Assembly (NCBI GenBank): GCA_041743835.1
Contig: JBGTLW010000173.1
Span: 1 to 11,985, forward strand
Reading direction: 5' to 3'
Origin: JBGTLW01 sp041743835
GTDB lineage: Bacteria; Planctomycetota; Phycisphaerae; Phycisphaerales; Phycisphaeraceae
Length of the DNA: 11,985 nt
A model generated the notes under the pieces. It had not been told where the DNA came from and ran no database searches. It worked only from the letters and a program-made list of their open reading frames with translations. This document shows positions 1-6,331 of the stretch, piece by piece; positions within the stretch are counted from its first letter, which is position 1; each line of letters opens with the position of its first letter. Made by a program: the position numbers and the translations under genes.

Positions 1-333
1 GGCGAGCTCGAAGAGGCGGCGCTCAACCTTGGCGCATCGCCCATGCTTGCGATCCGCCGGGTCGTCGTGCCGCTGATCATGGCCAACCTGATCGCGGGGG
101 GCATCCTCGTCTTCAGCTTCGCGATGCTGGAAGTCAGCGACTCGCTGATCCTCGCGACGAAGGAGCCGCACTACCCCGTCACCAAGGCCATCTGGACGCT
201 GTACAACCGCCTGGGCGATGGCCAATCCATCGCCAGCGCCATGGGTGTCTGGGGCATGGCCCTGCTGACCGTCACGCTTGTCGGGGCGTCGGTGATGATG
301 GGCAAGAGGCTTGGGGCGATCTTCAGGGTGTAA
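1..333 (+). CDS. ABC transporter inner-membrane permease, C-terminal part (5' end outside window)
   Basis: The frame is open from the first base and ends at TAA 331-333, giving 110 visible residues. It begins in the cytoplasmic EAA loop that contacts the ATPase: EAALNLGAS is followed about ten residues later by VVVPL, matching the EAA...G...I.LP signature of binding-protein-dependent (MetI-type) permeases. A hydrophobic segment follows (about residues 28-50), then a short loop, then a last membrane helix (about 82-100) and a short basic cytoplasmic end. The arrangement resembles permeases of the iron(III)/thiamine/polyamine group, but the substrate cannot be told from this fragment. The ATPase and binding protein should lie upstream, outside the window. 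The next gene starts 59 bases downstream, and no clear terminator hairpin is seen between them. Confidence 0.85.
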   Translation, partial: GELEEAALNLGASPMLAIRRVVVPLIMANLIAGGILVFSFAMLEVSDSLILATKEPHYPVTKAIWTLYNRLGDGQSIASAMGVWGMALLTVTLVGASVMMGKRLGAIFRV

Positions 334-392
334 ACCCGCCAGCGCCTCCGGCCACAGAACCCGCCCAGCATCACAACCTGTAAACTCTCACG

Positions 393-1424
393 ATGCACAC
401 CCTTTCACAGCGATGCATTGGCGCGGTGTTGCTTGCCGCCCTGCTTGCGGGTTGCGCAGCCCCGGCATCGCGCAAGCCCACGCTCATCCCCGAGCCTGTC
501 TTTGATGTGGCAAAGCCCGGCGAGCTGCCGCGCACGATCTCGATCAGCCTGATGGAATCGAGCGGCTATCTCTTTACTCCGGTCCACATCAACCGCCGCA
601 GCGCGGGGATGTTCATGCTCGACACCGGCGCGTCGATCACCGTGGTGGAGTCGGGAGTGGCGGGTCGGCTCGGGTTGCCGGTCGTGGGCAAGGGCCAGGC
701 GTTGGGCGTGGGCGGGTTCGAGGCATTTGACTGGCGTGGCGTTGAGGGTGTGTCGTTCGGTGACCTTCTCATGCTGTCGGGCGATCGCGTGGCGGCTCTG
801 AGCCTGCACGACATCACCCGGGGGCTTGGCGTGCCCGTCGGCGGGATCGTCGGCCATCGCTCCTTCGGATCAGTGCCTTACACCATCGACTACCCCGCGC
901 GACAGTTGACGCTTCATCGCCCTGATAAGTTTGTGCCTCCCCCCGGCGCGGTTGCGTGGCCGCTGGTGCGTGGCGAACCGTTGCCCGTGATTGAGGCCAC
1001 CGTGGGCGACCCCGCCGCAGGCCGCAAGGTCCGCCTGCTCTTGGACACAGGCGCGCATCACGAGTTGACCCTGCCCGATACGCTACAGACTCAGTGGCGG
1101 GACATACTCGCGGTGCAAGACCACGGCCCGATCAGCACCCGCGGCGTCGGCGGAACGGTCCGGGGTGCGGGCACGTGGGTGAACCGGCTGGATATGCTCG
1201 GCGTGACGCTCCGCGATGTACCCACGCACTTTGAGCCGGCCATGCAAGGCCCGCGGGCTGGAACTGGAGGCGGGCAGGGTGCTGTCCCCATGGGGCGCAT
1301 CGGCAATCCGCTGCTGCGGTACTTTGTGCTGACATTCGACCCACGGACCTCGCGCGTCTATGCCGTGTTTGTGCCCGAGGGTGCCCACACCCAGCCGGTG
1401 GCCCCCCAGCCAGAGCCCAATTAG
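393..1424 (+). CDS. Putative lipoprotein with two retropepsin-like aspartic protease lobes
   Basis: This 343-residue protein has a lipoprotein signal: a short basic N-terminus, a hydrophobic stretch (about 10-20) and a lipobox LLAG-C with the lipidated Cys at 21. It is therefore probably anchored in a membrane, facing the periplasm. Two aspartic protease active-site motifs are present, DTGAS at 77-81 and DTGAH at 218-222, each after a hydrophobic strand (FML, LLL). Each is followed by a GVGG turn (105-108; 251-254) and by a Gly-X-X-Gly psi-loop segment (GIVG 151-154; GRIG 301-304). The order repeats in both halves, so the chain looks like a duplicated, pepsin-style two-lobe enzyme built from bacterial retropepsin-like units. 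Both catalytic Asp residues are kept, so activity is plausible. The substrate is unknown. ATG 393 is the only start that keeps the full signal peptide; no convincing ribosome-binding site is visible. The next gene follows after 36 bases and may be co-transcribed. Confidence 0.87.
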   Translation: MHTLSQRCIGAVLLAALLAGCAAPASRKPTLIPEPVFDVAKPGELPRTISISLMESSGYLFTPVHINRRSAGMFMLDTGASITVVESGVAGRLGLPVVGKGQALGVGGFEAFDWRGVEGVSFGDLLMLSGDRVAALSLHDITRGLGVPVGGIVGHRSFGSVPYTIDYPARQLTLHRPDKFVPPPGAVAWPLVRGEPLPVIEATVGDPAAGRKVRLLLDTGAHHELTLPDTLQTQWRDILAVQDHGPISTRGVGGTVRGAGTWVNRLDMLGVTLRDVPTHFEPAMQGPRAGTGGGQGAVPMGRIGNPLLRYFVLTFDPRTSRVYAVFVPEGAHTQPVAPQPEPN

Positions 1425-1460
1425 CGAAGAATCGCCTGAATACCGGTCGATACTAATGTT

Positions 1461-2021
1461 ATGTTTACGCGGCGGGCACACTACGAGAAGCTGATCCTCT
1501 GGCAACGCGCGATGGACCTGGTTGCTGAGGTCTATCGCTTGGTCGAAGGCTTCCCCGATTCCGAGAAGTCCGGCCTCAGCGGGGCGCTTAAGAAGGCGGC
1601 GACGACGATCCCCGGCAAGGTCGCCGAGGCCGACGAAGCCAAAAACCCCACGCAAGCGATCAAGTCGCTCTATTCAGCCCGCGCAGCACTGGTCGAGTTA
1701 CTCAACCAGGCACTGATCGCCCGCCGGGTGAAGGTGATGGGTCGCCTCCAGCTTGCGCGGCTGCGGTCGCGATGCAGAAAACTCGATCGCCTGATCCAGC
1801 AGGAACTGGAGCGCCAGGAACAAGCCATCGCTAAGCTCGCAATGCATGATCCTGCCCCGGAACTTCCCACCACCTCAACAACTCAGGACGACTCTCCACC
1901 CGCTGATACGCAGCACTCTCACGACACTGCTGCCCCACTGCTTGAACCTGTCATCACGCACAAACCCCCTGTGGCACGCGTGGTCATGCGCCGTCGGCCA
2001 CGCTTCACGGACGCGGCGTAG
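1461..2021 (+). CDS. Four-helix-bundle protein (S23/IVP-like family) with a disordered tail
   Basis: The protein has 186 residues. Residues about 7-125 match the small four-helix-bundle family first known from ORFs in 23S rRNA intervening sequences: an opening YEKLILWQRAMDL helix, FPDSEKSGLSGALKKAA, then TIPGKVAEA, where most family members have S-I-P-(S/A)-N-I-A-E-G, then SLYSARAALVELLNQALIA. The consensus Asn is replaced by Lys (K53) and the Gly of AEG is replaced by Ala (A57). Residues about 130-186 form a Pro/Thr/Asp-rich, low-complexity tail with a basic end that typical members (about 120 residues) lack. No rRNA sequence surrounds it, so this is a stand-alone copy. The molecular function of the family is not established; the fold suggests protein or RNA contacts. 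The start at 1461 has no Shine-Dalgarno site; GATACT at 1449-1454 could be a -10 element. Confidence 0.82.
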   Translation: MFTRRAHYEKLILWQRAMDLVAEVYRLVEGFPDSEKSGLSGALKKAATTIPGKVAEADEAKNPTQAIKSLYSARAALVELLNQALIARRVKVMGRLQLARLRSRCRKLDRLIQQELERQEQAIAKLAMHDPAPELPTTSTTQDDSPPADTQHSHDTAAPLLEPVITHKPPVARVVMRRRPRFTDAA

Positions 2022-2038
2022 GTGCGCGAAGCCGCACC
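2021..2038. terminator. Short GC hairpin at the end of the four-helix-bundle gene
   Basis: GGTGCG (2021-2026) and CGCACC (2033-2038) form a perfect 6-bp stem with a 6-base loop, beginning at the last base of the stop codon. It lies in the 56-base gap between two convergent genes, so it could slow polymerase coming from either side. Neither strand has a following T-tract, so it is not a standard intrinsic terminator and may be chance pairing in GC-rich DNA. Confidence 0.25.
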
Positions 2039-2077
2039 CGACTCCCCCACCCCGCCAACCAACGTCACGATGCCACT

Positions 2078-4681
2078 TTACTCCGGCGGTGCGGCTGCCT
2101 GCACCGCGAGCTCCTCTACCGCATCGCAGAGTGCGAGGGTGGCGTCGCGGATGATCGTCGGCAAGGGGACGTTGGCGTTGGCCTGCGCGTTGGCGCGATC
2201 CAGGATTGGTTGGGCCGCAGCGATCAACCCGTCTTCTGACAGCCGGGGCAGGTATCTGGATTGGCTCATCGGCTGGATCAGGATGCGCTTGCGGGTGCGT
2301 TCCATCAGCAGCATGTAGCCGCCCGTGGGCACGCTGTCTTTGAGCATCGCCGTCCGCAGCGCAGCCGCGACATCCGGCAGGGTCATGCCCGGCGGGGCGT
2401 TGATCATCGCCGACTCCAGCGACTCGATCAGCACCACCACCACCATCGCCCCGCCACCGGTGCGGCGGTACGTGGTCCGCGTGCGGTCGCCCAGTTCCAT
2501 GTCGATCTCCGGCGTAAGCACCGGTGCCTGATCCAGCACAAAGTACCCGCTCATTGGGGCTTGGGTCCACACATCCGCCACACGGTACTGCCCCAGCACC
2601 GACCAGATGCTCGCGTAGTCATCGGTCCACAGCAGAGGCGGGCCGGTGTCCTCGGAGACCTGCGACACCGCATAGCGAACCTCGGGGGTATTGAGGAAGG
2701 CTTCGTTGTTGGTCAACAACACCCAGCTCGTCCGGTTGGTGGCGTGGATCACCTCTCGGCCGGGATCGCCGATCACGATGACCTTCTTGCCCGCGTGTTC
2801 AGCCAGCGCGAAGACCACCGGCAGCAGGTCCAGGTGGCGATTGGAGATGTGGATGGCGAGGATGCCATCGGGCTTGAGGTGGCCCCAGTACGCATCAGAT
2901 GCCTCGCGGGTCAGCAGGTGGACAGGGATCGCATCGGAGCTGAATGCGTCGATAGCCAGCACATCAAAGTGGTGTGACCCATCGCGCACAAGCTCCCGCT
3001 CCAGCACGATGCGTGCATCGCCCAGCGCGATATCCACCGTGCCCCGCGCGCGGGCATCTTCAAGGTACGTAAAGTAGTCTTGAGCAAGGTCCACGATCGC
3101 GGGATTGATTTCGTAGAAACGCAGATAGTCGCCCTTGCGGACGTAGGTGGCAGTGGTCCCGGCCCCGAGGCCCACAACCCCGAGCCTCATCTGTTCATCC
3201 GTTTTGCGGATGGGGTGATGGCGGATGGCGACGCCCATCCCGGAGAACTGGCCGTAATACCCCGCGGGCCGCCACTGCTGCTCGCGTAGCATGAACTGTG
3301 AGCCGTGCAGCGTGGTCCCGTGGCGCATGCGGCGGATCCCGGCTCCAGCGACGCTGACCTCCTCGATACGGAAGCTGCCGTAGAAGTTGCGCTCGATGAG
3401 GATGGCTGAGGTGCGGTCTGCCCACACCGCGATCACAAAGCTAGCCGCGAGCGCCGCCAACGGCAGCGCGCCGAGGAACGCCACCCCCCCGCGGCCGATC
3501 ATCGACCCCTCGCGTGGCTTGGTCCGCACGAGCGCGATGAGCACCAGCAACCACGCCAGCAGCAGGCCAGCGTGATACTCCCAGAAGTCCTGAAAGATCA
3601 ACGGCGCGATCAATGCCACCGTCAGCCCACCCAATGCACCACCCAGCGCGATCATCAGGTAATAGAACGTCAGCCGACGCGGCGCGGGCTTGGCCCTTGC
3701 CAACTCGCCGTGGCACACCATGCAGATGGCGAACAGGGCCAGCAGACAGATCGCCGCGGAAGTTAGCAGCGACAGGCGGACCTCTGCGTGGAACATATAG
3801 TTGTTGAGGAAGACAGCCGCAACGAGCAAGGGGACAAACACCCAGCGGTTATACAGCTTCTCATACTCGAAACAGACGATGAACGAGATGAGATACAACG
3901 CAAGCGGCAGCACCCAAAGCAGCGGCAGCGGCGCGATGTCCTGCGTGAGGAAGTTGGTCGCGCTCATGAGCATGAGCGAACCCGTGGCCGCGAGCACAAG
4001 CCAGTAGAGCGTCGTCGCCAGCGTCGGCTTTGGTTCGGTGGAATCAGTCTTGCCCGGCGTGTCGCTGGTCTCAATCACGATGGTGGATAGCGCATCCGCG
4101 TGCCGCCAGACCCCTAGCCCGCACCACACAAACCCCAACGCGCAGACGGCATACAGCACCGACCAGAACAGCGATTGGGTCCCCACGGGGAAGCTCGGCT
4201 CAAGCACAAACGGGTAGCTCACCAGCGCCAGCACCGAGCCGAGGTTCGACAGCGCGTAGAGCCGGTAAGGACTCTTGCCGGGGTTGTCCGCCGCAAACCA
4301 CCGCTGCATGAGCGGGCTGGTCGCGGAAAGCACGATGTACGGCAGCCCGATGGACGCGGCAAGGATCAGCATGACGCCAAGCGTCGGGTCCTGGGTCTGA
4401 GCACGCTCGATCCACCCCCGGCTGACCCCCATCGGCAGCCACAGAAGCGAGACCGCGACCAGCATCAGGTGGACCACGATCTGCCCTCGGCCACGCAGCA
4501 GCAGCCCCAGGCCGTGTGCGTAAGCGTAACCCACCAACAAAGCCACCTGAAAGAACAGGAGGCAGGCGGTCCAGACACCCGCCCCGCCGCCGAACCACGG
4601 CAGGATGAACTTCCCGATCATCGGCTGGACCTGAAACAGCAGGAATGCGCCAAGGAAGATGGTCAGGGCATATCGGATCAC
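2078..4681 (-). CDS. Polytopic membrane protein fused to a spermidine-synthase-like domain, with C-terminal extension
   Basis: The protein has 867 residues from GTG 4681. Residues 1 to about 420 hold roughly twelve hydrophobic segments, opening with a membrane helix and FQVQPMIGKFILPWFGG, typical of 'fused MFS/spermidine synthase' proteins. A linker carries RNFYG (431-435) and HGTTLHGSQ (454-462), conserved before the soluble domain. Residues about 498-690 form a Rossmann aminopropyl/methyltransferase fold: GLGAGTT (504-510), acidic ribose-binding E524 in YEINP, GDAR (554-557), DAFSSDAIP (578-586) and TDDY (686-689). The GGGDGG and D-(S/T)-x-D-P motifs of true spermidine synthases are missing, so polyamine synthesis is doubtful. 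Residues about 701-867 match nothing I recognise. A longer reading from GTG 4711 is possible (877 residues), but 4681 is preferred: GGAG at 4688-4691 sits six bases upstream, and a -10-like TATAGT overlaps the 4711 codon. The enzyme's substrate is unknown. Confidence 0.85.
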   Translation of the reverse strand: MIRYALTIFLGAFLLFQVQPMIGKFILPWFGGGAGVWTACLLFFQVALLVGYAYAHGLGLLLRGRGQIVVHLMLVAVSLLWLPMGVSRGWIERAQTQDPTLGVMLILAASIGLPYIVLSATSPLMQRWFAADNPGKSPYRLYALSNLGSVLALVSYPFVLEPSFPVGTQSLFWSVLYAVCALGFVWCGLGVWRHADALSTIVIETSDTPGKTDSTEPKPTLATTLYWLVLAATGSLMLMSATNFLTQDIAPLPLLWVLPLALYLISFIVCFEYEKLYNRWVFVPLLVAAVFLNNYMFHAEVRLSLLTSAAICLLALFAICMVCHGELARAKPAPRRLTFYYLMIALGGALGGLTVALIAPLIFQDFWEYHAGLLLAWLLVLIALVRTKPREGSMIGRGGVAFLGALPLAALAASFVIAVWADRTSAILIERNFYGSFRIEEVSVAGAGIRRMRHGTTLHGSQFMLREQQWRPAGYYGQFSGMGVAIRHHPIRKTDEQMRLGVVGLGAGTTATYVRKGDYLRFYEINPAIVDLAQDYFTYLEDARARGTVDIALGDARIVLERELVRDGSHHFDVLAIDAFSSDAIPVHLLTREASDAYWGHLKPDGILAIHISNRHLDLLPVVFALAEHAGKKVIVIGDPGREVIHATNRTSWVLLTNNEAFLNTPEVRYAVSQVSEDTGPPLLWTDDYASIWSVLGQYRVADVWTQAPMSGYFVLDQAPVLTPEIDMELGDRTRTTYRRTGGGAMVVVVLIESLESAMINAPPGMTLPDVAAALRTAMLKDSVPTGGYMLLMERTRKRILIQPMSQSRYLPRLSEDGLIAAAQPILDRANAQANANVPLPTIIRDATLALCDAVEELAVQAAAPPE

Positions 4682-4709
4682 AGGCGACTCCAGGGACCGT
4701 TGGCTGCGC

Positions 4710-4739
4710 ACTATATCCGATGCGTGAAGCCGACCACAA
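4710..4739 (-). promoter_or_regulatory. Candidate promoter for the membrane/SpeE-like fusion gene
   Basis: Read on the minus strand, TTGTGG (4739-4734) and TATAGT (4715-4710) are separated by 18 bases. The -10 matches the sigma-70 consensus at five of six positions; the -35 matches only at TTG. Transcription would start near 4703, giving a leader of about 22 bases that includes the GGAG ribosome-binding site (4691-4688) before GTG 4681. This arrangement is the main argument against GTG 4711 as the start. It is a prediction by eye only. Confidence 0.4.
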
Positions 4740-4762
4740 GGTTTGAGCGTCCCTTTAACCGT

Positions 4763-4791
4763 TTGACGCCGCCGACGCCTTGCGGTAACAA
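4763..4791 (+). promoter_or_regulatory. Candidate guaB promoter, giving a nearly leaderless mRNA
   Basis: TTGACG (4763-4768, five of six matches to the -35 consensus) and TAACAA (4786-4791, a weak -10 with three of six matches) are separated by exactly 17 bases. Six bases lie between the -10 and ATG 4798, so transcription would begin at or next to the start codon. No usable Shine-Dalgarno site is present; the only purine run, GGGA at 4793-4796, is one base from the ATG. This fits leaderless or SD-independent translation but needs mapped transcript ends. Confidence 0.35.
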
Positions 4792-4797
4792 TGGGAC

Positions 4798-6288
4798 ATG
4801 GAAGCCACCAAAATCATCGGCGACGGCATCACTTTCGACGACGTCCTGCTCGTGCCCGCACGCAGCGACGTCATCCCCAACCAGACCGACACCTCCTCGC
4901 AGCTCACGCGGAACATCCGCCTCAACATCCCCCTGCTCTCGGCACCGATGGACACCGTGACCGAATCCGCCCTGGCGATCGCGCTGGCGCAGGAAGGCGG
5001 GCTGGGTGTCATCCACAAGAACCTGTCGATTGAGAACCAGGCCCGTGAGGTCACCAAGGTCAAGCGATCGGCCAACGGCGTCATCATCGACCCGGTCACG
5101 CTGCCCCCCGAGGCCCCGGCCTCAGCGGTCCGCACACTCATGCGCGAGCACAACATCTCCGGCGTGCCCATCACCGATGACGGCAAGCCCAACGGCAAAG
5201 CCGTCGGCATCGTCACCCGCCGCGATATGATGTTCCTCACCGATGATTCGCGGCCGCTGCACGAGGTGATGAGCAAGGACTTGGTGACCGCCCCCAGCGG
5301 CACCACACTCCAGCAGGCCGAGAGCATCCTCAACGCCAACAAGGTCGAGAAGTTGCTGCTGGTCGATCCGCAGGGCCGGTTAACCGGCTTAATCACGATG
5401 CGCGACATCGCCAAGCAGGACCAGTTCCCGCTCGCGTGTCGGGATGACCGCGGCCGGCTCCGAGTCGGGGCGGCTGTGGGTGTACACCAACTCGACCGTG
5501 TCGCGGCGCTGATCGCGGCCGAGGTCGATGTCATCACCGTCGATAGCGCACACGGCCACAGCCGCAACGTCATCGAGACCGTCAAAGCCATCAAGGCCCG
5601 GTTTGATATAGAGATCGTCGCGGGTAACGTCGCCACAGCCGAGGGCGCACGGGACCTGATCGAGGCGGGTGCGGATGCGGTGAAGGTCGGCATCGGGCCC
5701 GGCTCCATCTGCACAACACGCGTGGTGACGGGCGTGGGCGTGCCACAGATCACCGCGATCCTCAACGCCTGCAAGGGAACCGAGGGCACGGGTGTGCCGA
5801 TCATCGCCGACGGCGGCATCCGCCACAGCGGCGAGATCACCAAGGCCATCGCCGCGGGCGCGAACGTGGTGATGCTGGGCTCGATGTTTGCGGGTCTGGA
5901 TGAGTCGCCCGGCGACATGATCATCCACATGGGCCGTCGGTACAAGCAGTACCGCGGGATGGGTAGCGAGGGCGCGATGATGGCGGGCAGCGCCGACCGT
6001 TACTCACAGAACGGCGTGACCACGCGCGACAAGCTCGTGCCCGAGGGCGTCGAGGGCCGGGTCCCCTACCGCGGGCCGCTCAGCGACTTCGTGTATCAGA
6101 TGGTGGGCGGCCTCCGCGCGGGCATGGGGTACTGCGGCACGCAGACCATCGAAGAGCTGCGTGAGAAGGCGCAGTTCGTCCGCATCAGCGGCGCAAGCCT
6201 GGCCGAGAGCCACCCACACGACATCTCGATCACCCGCGAAAGCCCGAACTACTCCGCAGAGGTCCACCGGTCCGAAGCCAGCCACTAA
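4798..6288 (+). CDS. guaB: Inosine-5'-monophosphate dehydrogenase
   Basis: GuaB catalyses the NAD-dependent oxidation of IMP to XMP, the committed step towards GMP, in the cytoplasm as a tetramer. The 496 residues cover the full family length (E. coli about 488). The N-terminal TFDDVLLVPA and LSAPMDTVTE motifs are intact. Two CBS domains are inserted at about 95-205, the usual regulatory Bateman module. The barrel continues with DSAHGHS (249-255), the catalytic loop GIGPGSICTT with nucleophile Cys305, the phosphate-binding ADGGI (337-341), GSMFAG (361-366) and YRGMGS (385-390). The mobile flap carries R401-Y402, and the E...GRVPYRG segment follows. All catalytic residues are present. The start is fixed by the short distance to TFDDVLL. 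guaA is not adjacent. The gene is divergent from the membrane fusion gene and converges on the ALDH gene with only 43 bases between stops. The identification is secure. Confidence 0.98.
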   Translation: MEATKIIGDGITFDDVLLVPARSDVIPNQTDTSSQLTRNIRLNIPLLSAPMDTVTESALAIALAQEGGLGVIHKNLSIENQAREVTKVKRSANGVIIDPVTLPPEAPASAVRTLMREHNISGVPITDDGKPNGKAVGIVTRRDMMFLTDDSRPLHEVMSKDLVTAPSGTTLQQAESILNANKVEKLLLVDPQGRLTGLITMRDIAKQDQFPLACRDDRGRLRVGAAVGVHQLDRVAALIAAEVDVITVDSAHGHSRNVIETVKAIKARFDIEIVAGNVATAEGARDLIEAGADAVKVGIGPGSICTTRVVTGVGVPQITAILNACKGTEGTGVPIIADGGIRHSGEITKAIAAGANVVMLGSMFAGLDESPGDMIIHMGRRYKQYRGMGSEGAMMAGSADRYSQNGVTTRDKLVPEGVEGRVPYRGPLSDFVYQMVGGLRAGMGYCGTQTIEELREKAQFVRISGASLAESHPHDISITRESPNYSAEVHRSEASH

Positions 6289-6330
6289 GCGGTCCGTCGA
6301 ACACGACTCAGCAATAGCTCCGACAGCCGC
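6289..6330. terminator. Weak hairpin filling the gap between convergent guaB and the ALDH gene
   Basis: GCGG (6289-6292) can pair with CCGC (6327-6330), and GTCG (6296-6299) with CGAC (6321-6324), with a small internal loop and a large terminal loop of about 21 bases. It occupies nearly the whole intergenic gap and reads as a hairpin on both strands, so it could act as a shared terminator. There is no T-tract and the loop is large, so support is weak. Confidence 0.18.
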
Positions 6331-6331
6331 G

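Noticed and set aside
1083..1655. Minus-strand open frame of 190 codons across the protease and four-helix-bundle genes
   Set aside because: It covers parts of two plus-strand genes and their gap, and shows no recognisable motif or ribosome-binding site.
1875..2570. Minus-strand open frame of 231 codons overlapping the end of the membrane/SpeE-like gene
   Set aside because: It overlaps the same-strand fusion gene in another frame and runs antisense into the four-helix-bundle gene. It is Arg-, Gly- and Ala-rich with no conserved pattern.
4755..5945. Long minus-strand open frame (396 codons) opposite guaB
   Set aside because: It lies almost wholly inside the certain guaB gene, is rich in Ser, Thr, Arg and Met, has no recognisable motif, and is the usual antisense shadow of high-GC coding DNA.
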